A DNA stretch of 64,000 nt from Rickettsiales bacterium (GCA_041396965.1 JAWKXN010000001.1:1116001-1180000), one strand, 5' to 3'. Shown: positions 14,496 through 21,471, counted from the stretch's first letter. Numbers and translations are program-made. The notes: generated from the sequence alone by a model not told the origin.

Positions 14496-15188
14496 CTACT
14501 CTCTTACGGATGACCATAAATTATATATTTGCTCACAAGCCGCCTCTATGTCTTTTTCTCTTTTCGCTATAGCTTGAACGCCACTATAGACCTTGTTGCT
14601 TCCTATGTCTATGGTCATACAATATTTAGGATAAGGTAGCCCTTCGTGAGCTAAGTTATTCCTGCAATAAATTTGTAAAGCCGCTGATATATATCCACCA
14701 GCCTCAACATTAAGAGGGTGGGTTTCATTAAAGTGCAGCTTGACACCTCCAACCAATTTTTTGCCTTTAGTGCCGTTTCCAGTAAGGATAATATCTGGCT
14801 TCACGCTAACCTTAACGCCCTTGATTTTTATGTGACCTGAAACATCCCCCAATCTTAGATCCGCTCCCATAAAATCTATATCATCAATCATATTTAAGAA
14901 ATTATCTATCGCGTTAATGTTTTTAGATATTCTAGTAACGTTTTGTATGCTGCTAGTAGGCTTTTGCTCTAATATAAGCTTGCGTTTTTCCAATATTGAG
15001 AAGTCCTGCATATTATCGGCTATAAACAAAGAGATTGCTTCTGCCGCCTCCTTGTAATAGGATGTTATGTAATCTTTAGGAAATTTTTGGTCACGCAAAA
15101 TCAATCTTTGACGATTTGCCTTGCTAACTAAATATTCACCAAGTTTATTTATAGAAATTCTAGGTTCTTTATTTATTTTTTTAACCAT
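14496..15188 (-). CDS. Unknown protein, 230 residues, lysogeny-region accessory gene
   Basis: The ribosome site AAAGGATG precedes ATG 15188. The N-terminal half is basic and helical. The centre has KVSVKPDIILTGNG and then LVGGVKLHFNETHPLN and GGYISAALQIYC, a pattern faintly like a PD-(D/E)xK nuclease core (PD, then xxK), but the expected acidic residue before the lysine is Gly. A conserved unknown protein of mobile elements is my best description. It is divergent from the 89-residue gene, with 24 bp between their starts. Confidence 0.7.
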   Translation of the reverse strand: MVKKINKEPRISINKLGEYLVSKANRQRLILRDQKFPKDYITSYYKEAAEAISLFIADNMQDFSILEKRKLILEQKPTSSIQNVTRISKNINAIDNFLNMIDDIDFMGADLRLGDVSGHIKIKGVKVSVKPDIILTGNGTKGKKLVGGVKLHFNETHPLNVEAGGYISAALQIYCRNNLAHEGLPYPKYCMTIDIGSNKVYSGVQAIAKREKDIEAACEQIYNLWSSVRE

Positions 15189-15212
15189 AACAACATCCTT
15201 TGAGGTAGAAAA

Positions 15213-15482
15213 ATGGAAAGCATTGATGAGTTTTATTGGGATAAACAGCTTGGTAATGAAAAAACTTTAGTTATAAGCCCTCTTGTTTATAAAGACGATA
15301 TAGAATATGACTGTGAGCCGTTTTCTGACGGCTTTGGCTTACATCTTATGCTTTTTGACAGGCTGCCTGTTGAGTCAGACACGGTAGACACATTTCCAAA
15401 GCCGAAGGTTTTAGCAAAATTTGTTTCAGAGGACGCTGTTCGTTCTTTCGTAAGAATCATGTCTTTTAATACCCCTTGTTAA
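15213..15482 (+). CDS. Unknown acidic protein, 89 residues
   Basis: ATG 15213 follows GAGGTAG. The product is acidic (MESIDEFYWDKQLGNEKTLV...), with a possible beta-rich fold and no membrane helix. It is transcribed away from the 230-residue gene across 24 bp, so the two share a promoter region. The acidic nature next to a basic partner would suit an inhibitor or partner role, but that is speculation. Confidence 0.6.
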   Translation: MESIDEFYWDKQLGNEKTLVISPLVYKDDIEYDCEPFSDGFGLHLMLFDRLPVESDTVDTFPKPKVLAKFVSEDAVRSFVRIMSFNTPC

Positions 15483-15495
15483 ATAAAGTTATTAA

Positions 15496-15720
15496 TCATT
15501 TATTGTTACTCAAAAGCTCTATTATCTGTTTTTGGTTTTTCTCTAATTCTAGGCAGTGTCCTATCTTAAAAATTATATAAGGGATTGCGGCGCAGGCAAT
15601 TCCCATAGCGGCGGCAGCGGCTTCCTGCGGCGCGCCGTTTGCCGAGAGAGTACCAAGTGTAGCTATTATACCACCTAAAACAGCGAATATAAGAGCTAAA
15701 AAAGCTTTGAATGAGCGCAT
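15496..15720 (-). CDS. Small two-helix membrane protein, lysogenic operon
   Basis: The 74-residue product has two hydrophobic segments (about 6-25 and 36-54) joined by a Gly/Ala-rich loop, and a charged C-terminal helix ending IIELLSNNK. It is the third gene behind cI, 10 bp after the zinc-ribbon gene, so it should be made in the lysogen. Superinfection exclusion is a reasonable guess only. Confidence 0.65.
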   Translation of the reverse strand: MRSFKAFLALIFAVLGGIIATLGTLSANGAPQEAAAAAMGIACAAIPYIIFKIGHCLELEKNQKQIIELLSNNK

Positions 15721-15730
15721 ATGTTTTCCT

Positions 15731-16270
15731 CTATCTTATTTCCTTAATACTTAATACCACCCAATTGCCAGAGGACAGGGTGGTTTTGCAATCAAAAAAA
15801 GACTTACGCATAGCACCAAACCCGTTTTTTGCTCTTAATGAAACGATCACACGGTATACGCCTTTTTTGAGGGTTTCTACCGGATAACTCCGACTAGGCT
15901 CAAGATCTGCCGAATCCGGATCATGCAATGATCTTCTAACAAATTCCCCGCAAACGTATTTAGCGCTATTTAGTTCGTCTGTAGCACTCATAACAGATGG
16001 CTCTTTATCTTGAATTAATGCTCCTATTATAATGAATATAGTTATTACTATCACTGGTATGAATATAATGTATAAAATAAAATTAACGAAGCCATGATTT
16101 CTTAATCTCACACCACAATGAACGCAAATTTTGGCGCGTCCACTTACTGGTTTGTTACAATCTTTGCATTTTATAAGTGTTCTTTCATCGCTAGAAAATA
16201 TAGTGCATATCATCAACCATATAACGTATAAGATGGCGCTAAATATTGCTAGGAATAATAATTCAATCAT
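15731..16270 (-). CDS. Zinc-ribbon, two-helix membrane protein co-expressed with cI
   Basis: The 179-residue protein has an N-terminal membrane helix, a zinc ribbon (C-x2-C...C-x2-C in IKCKDCNKPVSGRAKICVHC), a second membrane helix near residues 68-88 and an exported or cytosolic domain. That last domain contains RRSLHDPDSADLE and RAKNGFGAMRKSFFDC, a pattern I know from zinc-ribbon phage and bacterial membrane proteins. Its ATG overlaps the cI stop by 4 nt, so it is coupled to repressor translation and likely a lysogenic-conversion gene. Its role is unknown. Confidence 0.7.
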   Translation of the reverse strand: MIELLFLAIFSAILYVIWLMICTIFSSDERTLIKCKDCNKPVSGRAKICVHCGVRLRNHGFVNFILYIIFIPVIVITIFIIIGALIQDKEPSVMSATDELNSAKYVCGEFVRRSLHDPDSADLEPSRSYPVETLKKGVYRVIVSLRAKNGFGAMRKSFFDCKTTLSSGNWVVLSIKEIR

Positions 16271-16890
16271 ATTCTCCCCTTACTTAAGCTAACTAATTTT
16301 GCTTCTTCGCCTATATACCCGACCGAGCCGATAACTTTTCCGAAGATACACCAATTTTTATTTTCTGGGTATATAGTGTCATATCCTTCTTCTATAGCAA
16401 ACGGCACAAATCTTTCGGGGTTACGTTTGTATATTTTGAAGCTACATTCATACGTGCCATGATTTTCTATACAGATAATTACGGGATGATTGACTAGCTG
16501 GTCAGGGTTTTTACTGTCAACATCAACGATAACATAGGCTCCGTCTGGAGCTATTCTGCTCATAGAATTACCTTTAACCCGCAGGGCGTAAATATTTGGT
16601 AATTTGCTATTGAAGCTAATAAAATGATCGGAGGGCTGTTCAATAGCCTCCATAAGATTGCCGCCCGGCACATCACCAAGAACAACCACCCTTTTTTCTA
16701 AATCACCATCAATTAATTCGCTAGGAGAGCATTTTAACGCATTAGCTATAATACTCAAGTTGTCTTGATTGAGTCGTCTTTCGTTCTTTTCAAGTCGGTT
16801 TAATTGTTGTGCTGATATTCCTGTAATAGCCTCTAATGCGGCTAAAGACAGATTGTTCTGCAATCGTAATTCTTTGATTTTATTTGCCAT
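16267..16890 (-). CDS. CI-like phage repressor, HTH plus S24 (LexA-like) domain
   Basis: The 207-residue repressor starts at ATG 16890; an upstream in-frame extension would run through the operator and is rejected. Residues 1-60 form an XRE-type HTH (NLSLAALEAITGISAQQLNRLEKNERRL). The C-terminal S24 domain has the nucleophile S109 in VKGNSMS and a lysine at 152 or 155 in SFKIYKRN. The expected self-cleavage segment, VVVLGDVPGGNLMEA, has Gly-Gly (76-77) where Ala-Gly is usual. It should repress the early promoters and be inactivated in SOS. It heads a three-gene lysogenic operon. Confidence 0.92.
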   Translation of the reverse strand: MANKIKELRLQNNLSLAALEAITGISAQQLNRLEKNERRLNQDNLSIIANALKCSPSELIDGDLEKRVVVLGDVPGGNLMEAIEQPSDHFISFNSKLPNIYALRVKGNSMSRIAPDGAYVIVDVDSKNPDQLVNHPVIICIENHGTYECSFKIYKRNPERFVPFAIEEGYDTIYPENKNWCIFGKVIGSVGYIGEEAKLVSLSKGRI

Positions 16891-16897
16891 AAGTTTA

Positions 16898-16942
16898 GTT
16901 ATCACCTTTTTGGCGATATTGTAAATAACCATATAGGTGATT
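16898..16942 (-). promoter_or_regulatory. PRM-like cI promoter with two operators
   Basis: On the minus strand TTTACA (16920-16925), a 16-bp spacer and GATAAC (16898-16903) form a promoter whose start would fall at the cI ATG, giving a leaderless mRNA as for lambda PRM. Operators ATCACCTTTTTGGCGATA (16901-16918) and ATAACCATATAGGTGATT (16925-16942) overlap and flank it, 24 bp apart. Confidence 0.6.
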
Positions 16943-17480
16943 TTTATCCGCGTTCTAAGACCGCCTGCGTGAGCTGGCGGATGTAGCGCAGCTACAATCT
17001 TCCTGCTACAAATAATATATGAGTTACAGGAAACAAAATAACTGCATCTATCTATGTCACTATCACCTTGTTTTTGCGACTAAATACCGTCGTAAGATTA
17101 TCAACGAAGGTGTTAGCGAATTTTTGAGGAATAGACTCTATGAAATAACGGAACATTATCCAGAAATAGATATTATGGAATATAATGATGATAAAGATCA
17201 TATACATATTCTTGTGTCTATTCCTCCAAAGATGAGCGTAGGAGATGTTGTACGAATAATTAAGACGAATACAGCACGCAAAATCAAGGTAAAGTTTCCG
17301 TTTCTCAAAAAGGTGTATTGGGGTACAGATAGTATATGGTCGGGCAGTTATTTTGTTTCTACGGTGGGGATAAATGAAAAGATTATACAGCGTTATATAG
17401 AAAAACAAGGGCAGGAAGATTGTGGCCAAGCGAAGCTTGAACTAGAGTGAAACCGCCTGCGTAAGCTGGCGGAGATTCAC
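16943..17480 (+). mobile_element. IS200/IS605-type element, copy 1
   Basis: The 538-bp segment shared with 53937-54474 begins TTTATCCGCG and ends GAGATTCAC. The leading TTTAT may be the target site, conserved at both copies. The ends have no terminal inverted repeats but carry subterminal hairpins (CCGCC...GGCGG), as for single-strand transposition by Y1 enzymes. It sits between PRM and PR of the phage immunity region. One TnpA gene and no TnpB are present. Confidence 0.9.
17019..17450 (+). CDS. tnpA: IS200/IS605 TnpA, Y1 HUH transposase
   Basis: The 143-residue enzyme carries out single-strand DNA cleavage and joining. The HUH motif lies in DHIHILVSIPP and the catalytic tyrosine near the C-terminus in ...EKIIQRYIEKQGQED. 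CHYHLVFATKYRRKI is the usual N-terminal block. The translation matches that of copy 2 (53967-54398) residue for residue. Confidence 0.95.
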   Translation: MSYRKQNNCIYLCHYHLVFATKYRRKIINEGVSEFLRNRLYEITEHYPEIDIMEYNDDKDHIHILVSIPPKMSVGDVVRIIKTNTARKIKVKFPFLKKVYWGTDSIWSGSYFVSTVGINEKIIQRYIEKQGQEDCGQAKLELE

Positions 17481-17481
17481 C

Positions 17482-17511
17482 TTGACTACTTATAACCAAT
17501 GTGGTGATAAT
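17482..17511 (+). promoter_or_regulatory. PR-like promoter with operator in the spacer
   Basis: TTGACT (17482-17487), an 18-bp spacer and GATAAT (17506-17511) form a promoter directly after the IS end at 17480. The operator ATAACCAATGTGGTGATA (17492-17509) fills the spacer and part of the -10, so repressor binding would block it. The start of transcription would be near the ATG at 17519. Confidence 0.6.
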
Positions 17512-17518
17512 GTCTCTC

Positions 17519-17734
17519 ATGACGTTATTAGAGTATATCAATCATAAAAAAATTACCCAAGCTGCTTTTGCTCGTTATATAGGGGAATCTCCCCAAAACA
17601 TTGAGCGATATGTTAATGGCAAGCGGCTGCCACGCAAAAAAACGATTGATAAAATCATAAGTGCGACAGATGGACTAGTTAGTTACCATGACTTCTATCT
17701 TACCCACAAAAAACCGCTTGTTATAAAAAATTAA
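17519..17734 (+). CDS. Cro-like HTH regulator
   Basis: The 71-residue product (MTLLEYINHKKITQAAFARY...) is a single HTH, typical of Cro/YdaS-type phage proteins in alphaproteobacteria. The recognition region is IGESPQNIERYVNGKRLPRK. ATG 17519 is chosen because the predicted transcription start falls there; ATG 17510 lies within the -10 box. It is first in the rightward early operon, facing away from cI. Cro proteins shut off repressor synthesis and tip the switch to lytic growth. Confidence 0.82.
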   Translation: MTLLEYINHKKITQAAFARYIGESPQNIERYVNGKRLPRKKTIDKIISATDGLVSYHDFYLTHKKPLVIKN

Positions 17735-17812
17735 CCATCAAATAAGACTTCGCCTAAGAAAAGTCAATTAATAATTAAATTATATTAACTACACGCTAAG
17801 GCGAACTAAATA

Positions 17813-18067
17813 ATGGATAAAGATAATAAAAATTCAGATGCGGTTATTTTGGTTTTGAAAGACCTCCTTCAATCACCTCCAGAATGGCTGCTGGATTTAT
17901 TTTACCAGCTGGTGGATAGCCGTCTTCCGGTTGCTCTAGAATTTTTAGAAAAAAAGCGATTGGATCAATTTCGGGAAAAATGTGTGGAGATAGACCAGAT
18001 TGCGCGCGAAGCAATCTGTCAGATATATCCTTCTTGTCCAATACCCCCTTCTGAATCAGGAGATTAA
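17813..18067 (+). CDS. Hypothetical phage protein, 84 residues
   Basis: The small soluble protein (MDKDNKNSDAVILVLKDLLQ...) is helical, with SPPEWLLDLFYQLVDSRLPV and a Cys/Pro-rich tail. It is second in the rightward early operon, 78 bp after cro. No family is recognised. Confidence 0.65.
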   Translation: MDKDNKNSDAVILVLKDLLQSPPEWLLDLFYQLVDSRLPVALEFLEKKRLDQFREKCVEIDQIAREAICQIYPSCPIPPSESGD

Positions 18068-18069
18068 CT

Positions 18070-18219
18070 ATGATTGCGATAATTATAGTATTCGCCTTGT
18101 TGCTCATCAGCGTAGAAATTTTTAGCTCATCATCCATATGGAATTCTCCTGTAGTTGGGGTTGATGTTCCTAGTCAGAACAATAGCACTATAGGTGAAGA
18201 GAGGAGGCAGTGTAAATGA
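18070..18219 (+). CDS. 49-residue single-helix membrane or exported peptide
   Basis: ATG 18070 has AGGAG at 18058-18062 and encodes MIAIIIVFALLLISVEIFSS, then a polar tail ending RRQCK. It starts 2 bp after the previous stop. The N-terminal helix could be an anchor or signal. The last codons sit inside a strong hairpin (18202-18228). Confidence 0.6.
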   Translation: MIAIIIVFALLLISVEIFSSSSIWNSPVVGVDVPSQNNSTIGEERRQCK

Positions 18220-18228
18220 CTGCCTCCT
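18202..18228 (+). terminator. Strong hairpin early in the rightward operon (tR-like position)
   Basis: AGGAGGCAGT (18202-18211) and ACTGCCTCCT (18219-18228) form a perfect 10-bp stem with a 7-nt loop. No T run follows, so it may be an RNA-processing or Rho/antitermination-related structure rather than a simple terminator. It lies downstream of cro, where lambda has tR1. Confidence 0.45.
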
Positions 18229-18264
18229 TAATCTACATTAACAATAATTCGTGAAAGGCAAGTT

Positions 18265-18597
18265 ATGAGACAATTTTTTAATTTTCTAAAAGATTTTAAG
18301 GCTGGGCATTTAGACGCGCAACTTACCAATAAAATGGGTGAGTTGGTAGAATCAGTGAGTAGATTTTCTAAGCCCGGAAAACTGACTGTGGAAATCACTT
18401 TGAAGCCAAAAAGTGATGGTGAGGTGATGACCAGTGTTAAGTTTAAGATGAAAGCTCCTGAGCGTGACACTATGGAGTCAATTATGTTTGTAACTCCAGA
18501 AAATAACTTGGTGGACAGCAATCCGAAACAGCCGGACTTGTTACAGCCGATTAAGGAAATGAAAGAGCCGAGCGCGTCTCTTGTTAAATCACTCTAA
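18265..18597 (+). CDS. Hypothetical phage protein, 110 residues
   Basis: The product (MRQFFNFLKDFKAGHLDAQL...) seems to have a helical start and a beta-rich middle (GKLTVEITLKPKSDGEVMTSV). It precedes the DUF2303 gene by 34 bp, a pairing I recall from alphaproteobacterial prophages. The function is unknown. Confidence 0.7.
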   Translation: MRQFFNFLKDFKAGHLDAQLTNKMGELVESVSRFSKPGKLTVEITLKPKSDGEVMTSVKFKMKAPERDTMESIMFVTPENNLVDSNPKQPDLLQPIKEMKEPSASLVKSL

Positions 18598-18631
18598 TCA
18601 ATCAGTAAACTTAAAAATAAAGGATAATGTT

Positions 18632-19459
18632 ATGACCAGTAATGTAATTGAGACATTTTTACAAAATGGCGGCGCGCAACCATATAAAATAGAAAATGGT
18701 GGTATTCCGGCGGTAATAATCGGCAGCGGACAGAAAATAGAAAATATAGAAAGATTTTTAGATAGTCCAGTTAGAATTGAGGAGACTAGGCAATTTGATG
18801 ATTTACGTGGTTTTATTGAATATATAAAATTATTCAAAACGGCTAATACTGTAGCTTTTGCCAGCCGTGAGCGGATACAGGTTATTTTTGATTATCACCA
18901 AAAAGACTCACCAAAATGGTGCGCTCATACCATAGAATTTAGGTATAAAAGGTCTATTCGCTGGCAGTTATGGGAGAGGCATAACAATCAGTGGATGAAG
19001 CAAGATGTATTTGCTGACTTCCTAGATACGGGATTAAACGAAATCATAACCCCATCACAAAGTGAAGTGCTGGAAATCGTAAAAGATTTTAGAGCAACTA
19101 TAAATGCTGAGGTTGATAGTGAGATAGGCAACTCTGGCACAGATTTTTGTTATCGGCAAACCATAAAAGGCGGCACAAAAAAAACCGATATTAGTATACC
19201 TGAGTACTTACAAGTACAGGTCGCGCCGTTTGATGGGTTGCACGTACTCAACCCGCTTATTGAAGATGAGACGAAGCAGATTCCTACCTATAGTTTTAGA
19301 GCAAAATTAAGCTGGCGAATGCAGGATTCTGGCGCGGCGGTTAAGCCGGATTTCAAGCTGAACTTACTTAATTTTGACTCAGCCATAGATGAGACGTTAG
19401 AGGCAGTGCGCGCGGCTACTTACGAGCTGACCGGCGTTGTCACTTATATCGGCGGGTAA
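18632..19459 (+). CDS. DUF2303 (YfdQ-family) protein
   Basis: The 275-residue product starts at ATG 18632 behind AAAGGATAATG. It shows the DUF2303 pattern: a disposable N-terminus, FIEYIKLFKTANTVAFA, FDYHQKDSPKWCAHTIEF, WQLWERHNNQWMKQDVFADF and a beta-rich end. DUF2303 proteins are conserved in early regions of temperate phages and the YfdQ family; no activity is established. Confidence 0.88.
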   Translation: MTSNVIETFLQNGGAQPYKIENGGIPAVIIGSGQKIENIERFLDSPVRIEETRQFDDLRGFIEYIKLFKTANTVAFASRERIQVIFDYHQKDSPKWCAHTIEFRYKRSIRWQLWERHNNQWMKQDVFADFLDTGLNEIITPSQSEVLEIVKDFRATINAEVDSEIGNSGTDFCYRQTIKGGTKKTDISIPEYLQVQVAPFDGLHVLNPLIEDETKQIPTYSFRAKLSWRMQDSGAAVKPDFKLNLLNFDSAIDETLEAVRAATYELTGVVTYIGG

Positions 19460-19474
19460 GCGGTTACTCCACGC

Positions 19475-19636
19475 ATGGCTCTTACGAGTAGAAGTAAGCC
19501 TGAATTAAGGCGTGGATATATTCGGGACTGGAAAGCCCCTAGAGTGGAAGGCTTGACGGGTGGAGAGAGTGCCACAAAAAATATAATTAACCCCTCCCGC
19601 AAAATCCAAAACCATGAAAGCAAGGTGATGTTATGA
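19475..19636 (+). CDS. Hypothetical 53-residue basic protein
   Basis: ATG 19475 opens MALTSRSKPELRRGYIRDWK and a polar tail. Its TGA overlaps the next ATG as ATGA (19633-19636), which supports coding although the ribosome site is weak. No family is recognised. Confidence 0.5.
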   Translation: MALTSRSKPELRRGYIRDWKAPRVEGLTGGESATKNIINPSRKIQNHESKVML

Positions 19637-19818
19637 ACGTAAGAGAATGTTTTATTATGTATCAACGGCAGGTGGCTAAGTACAGCGATTATATTTGTGA
19701 GCCTGATAAGTTACAGCCTCAAGAACAAGCTCTACTGATGCTTATAGAGCGCCAGCAAAATCAAATAGAGGAACTGGGGGCAAGGCTCCACAAGATAGAA
19801 ACAAAGGGGGAGCTGTGA
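19633..19818 (+). CDS. Hypothetical 61-residue helical protein
   Basis: The product (MNVRECFIMYQRQVAKYSDY...) ends in a coiled-coil-like helix, ALLMLIERQQNQIEELGARL. AAGGTGATG precedes the start. Its stop overlaps the GTG of the nuclease gene (GTGA). Confidence 0.6.
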   Translation: MNVRECFIMYQRQVAKYSDYICEPDKLQPQEQALLMLIERQQNQIEELGARLHKIETKGEL

Positions 19819-20147
19819 GGAGTATCGGGGAGCTGGTGCTTGCCAGCAATCTAAAATCATACAACATCCCGTTTGAGGAGGAATATAAATTTCATCCGGG
19901 GAGGCGGTGGCGGTTTGACTTCGCTTTTCCTGACAGGAAATTAGCGGTGGAAGTGGAAGGCGGGATTCATGGTTATGGCAGGCACAACCGACCGCAAGGT
20001 TATATCAATGACATGGAGAAATACAACGCCGCCACGTCTCTTGGTTGGAAGCTTCTACGCTTCACTACAAAGCAAGTAAAAGTAGGGCTTGCGGTACTGG
20101 AAATACGTAAAGAGCTTGGCTTATTGGAAGTGGGGGAGAGGATATGA
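19815..20147 (+). CDS. Vsr-like PD-(D/E)xK phage endonuclease
   Basis: The 110-residue protein matches small phage nucleases of the Vsr/PD-(D/E)xK fold. The core is RWRFDFAFPDRKLAVEVEGG, with likely metal ligands D35, E46 and E48, followed by GRHNRPQGYINDMEKYN and LGWKLLRFT. Relatives are proposed to process DNA branches or nicks in phage recombination and replication. The start is GTG 19815, overlapping the previous stop. It lies before the HTH gene where other phages keep a Holliday-junction resolvase. Confidence 0.8.
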   Translation: MRSIGELVLASNLKSYNIPFEEEYKFHPGRRWRFDFAFPDRKLAVEVEGGIHGYGRHNRPQGYINDMEKYNAATSLGWKLLRFTTKQVKVGLAVLEIRKELGLLEVGERI

Positions 20148-20305
20148 CTATTACCAGACTATGCCGCACACCGGTTTGCATATCACCAATTTGTGCGGCA
20201 GCCCCCGAAGAGGTCTTGAGCCTCAACGCACAGACAAGCCGTACGGAGGAAACAACAGGATACATAAATTACGCCAAAATAACAAGCGGGGAGCTGGATT
20301 TATGA
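20144..20305 (+). CDS. Hypothetical 53-residue protein
   Basis: ATG 20144 opens MTITRLCRTPVCISPICAAA and a polar tail. Both ends overlap neighbours as ATGA, which supports translation. Four Cys in the first 17 residues are notable; no family is seen. Confidence 0.5.
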   Translation: MTITRLCRTPVCISPICAAAPEEVLSLNAQTSRTEETTGYINYAKITSGELDL

Positions 20306-20433
20306 TTCTCCTATTCTTTTATCCCATTGTTATATTTCTTGGCTGGCTGGAAGTTGGCAAGATAACTGGTGATAAAACGTCACCGGTCGCTGAAATATTG
20401 GAATTTCCAAAGAAAGAGGGTGGCAATGGTTGA
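20302..20433 (+). CDS. 43-residue membrane peptide
   Basis: ATG 20302 opens MILLFFYPIVIFLGWLEVGK, one hydrophobic helix, then a charged tail ending FPKKEGGNG. The start overlaps the previous stop as ATGA and the stop overlaps the HTH gene by 8 bp. Confidence 0.55.
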   Translation: MILLFFYPIVIFLGWLEVGKITGDKTSPVAEILEFPKKEGGNG

Positions 20434-20824
20434 GGTGGTGTTAAAGAAAAAAAAGAAGAAGACAGTATTAACCGCCGAGCAAAAGCGAGCGATAAAGGCA
20501 CTTTACAACGAGGAAGGATGGTCACGTTATAAAATAGCTAAGTTTCTTGGTGTACCGGAAACGTCGGTATCAGTGGCGGCGACTAGGGAAGAGACTCCGC
20601 CGCCTTATAGCGATAAAGGAACGATAATAAATAAATTATCAGATCTGCCGCCACCACAGGAAGTAGCCAGAATTCACTTAGGAAGCCGTCTTAAAGAAAA
20701 GAACGGCGGGTACGTGCTGGATGGTGTGCCAACTAGCTTTACCGGCGTAATGCAGGCTACCAATAGGCTGTTACAGCGCTCTGACATGGAGCAGATAATC
20801 AATAATCCATCGTGGAGGGTGTGA
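20426..20824 (+). CDS. HTH protein of the early operon, 132 residues
   Basis: The start is ATG 20426 behind GAGGGTGG. A Lys-rich N-terminus leads into LTAEQKRAIKALYNEEGWSR and YKIAKFLGVPETSVSVAA, a resolvase/Trp-repressor-like HTH. The C-terminal part has no clear domain. It is the last plus-strand gene before the two TA modules. A late-gene or replication regulator is possible. Confidence 0.7.
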   Translation: MVEVVLKKKKKKTVLTAEQKRAIKALYNEEGWSRYKIAKFLGVPETSVSVAATREETPPPYSDKGTIINKLSDLPPPQEVARIHLGSRLKEKNGGYVLDGVPTSFTGVMQATNRLLQRSDMEQIINNPSWRV

Positions 20825-20833
20825 GTAATGAAT
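20814..20833. repeat. 20-bp linker repeat, copy 1 (partner at 21495-21514)
   Basis: GGAGGGTGTGAGTAATGAAT here and the same with one change (C for T at position 13) at 21495-21514 flank the first TA module. A shorter related sequence (GGAGGGCGATATGAA) starts near 22199 on the far side of the second module. Confidence 0.6.
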
Positions 20834-20836
20834 ATT

Positions 20837-21136
20837 TTAAGCAGAACTTACTTGCAGCTTGATACCCAGAGCGTTAATCACCTTAAGCACTGTGGCGAAT
20901 TCAGGGTTGCCGCCTTTAGCGAGCGCTTTGTAAAGAGTGGCTCTACTAAGTCCAGTTTCTTTGGCTATTTTTGTCATGCCTTTAGCGCGGGCGATAACGC
21001 CAAGAACGTGGGCGATATATTCAGGGTCATCGCCACCTTCTTCAATGGCAGCTTCCAGAAAGCCCTCTATATCTTCCTGCGTTTTAAGATAATCCGCTAT
21101 ATCCCACTTTTTAAGTTTTATTTTTCCTTTTGCCAT
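20837..21136 (-). CDS. Antitoxin, HI1420-type HTH addiction protein
   Basis: The 99-residue protein begins with the antitoxin region (KKWDIADYLKTQEDIEGFLE AA) and ends with an XRE-like HTH (MTKIAKETGLSRATLYKALA). This is the pattern of the putative addiction-module antidote family typified by HI1420. AGGAG precedes ATG 21136. It follows its toxin gene by 9 bp. It should neutralise the toxin and repress the pair. Confidence 0.88.
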   Translation of the reverse strand: MAKGKIKLKKWDIADYLKTQEDIEGFLEAAIEEGGDDPEYIAHVLGVIARAKGMTKIAKETGLSRATLYKALAKGGNPEFATVLKVINALGIKLQVSSA

Positions 21137-21145
21137 AATTTTCTC

Positions 21146-21436
21146 CTAAACCAATTTAGAAATATCAATCGCTTTTTTAATATCGCGTTGCTGTCCTCTC
21201 TTTGTGCCACCAGCCAAAATAACAATGAGTTCGCTACCACGCTCAACAAAGTATATCCTGTATCCCGCACCGTAAAAGATTCGCAATTCAAGCACACCTT
21301 CACCAACGGATTTATAGTCACCGTAATTACCAGATGCCGCACGGTAAATACGCTTATCTATCAAGGCTTTTGCTCTGTGGTCACGCAAGCCAGAAACCCA
21401 CTTGGCAAACTCATCGGTTATTTTTACATCTTTCAT
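21146..21436 (-). CDS. Toxin, RelE/ParE superfamily, HI1419 type
   Basis: The 96-residue product from ATG 21436 matches the HI1419-type killer family: FAKWVSGLRDHRAKALIDKR, ELRIFYGAGYRIYFVERG, IVILAGGTKRGQQRDIKKA. Related proteins are RNases or gyrase poisons of the RelE/ParE fold; which applies here is not known. A strong promoter abuts the ATG with no room for a ribosome site, so the message may be leaderless. Upstream in-frame codons to 21484 lie in the promoter and are rejected. Confidence 0.88.
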   Translation of the reverse strand: MKDVKITDEFAKWVSGLRDHRAKALIDKRIYRAASGNYGDYKSVGEGVLELRIFYGAGYRIYFVERGSELIVILAGGTKRGQQRDIKKAIDISKLV

Positions 21437-21442
21437 TTGGAT

Positions 21443-21471
21443 ACTATACTCTACAAAGAATATACTGTCAA
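21443..21471 (-). promoter_or_regulatory. Promoter of first TA module
   Basis: On the minus strand TTGACA (21466-21471), a 17-bp spacer and TATAGT (21443-21448) form a near-consensus promoter. The -10 ends 6 nt before the toxin ATG. TATAGT/ACTATA repeats around it could be operator half-sites. Confidence 0.65.

Noticed and set aside
17844..18137. Minus-strand 97-codon frame
   Set aside because: It is the shadow of the 84-residue plus-strand gene and the next small gene, with no ribosome site.
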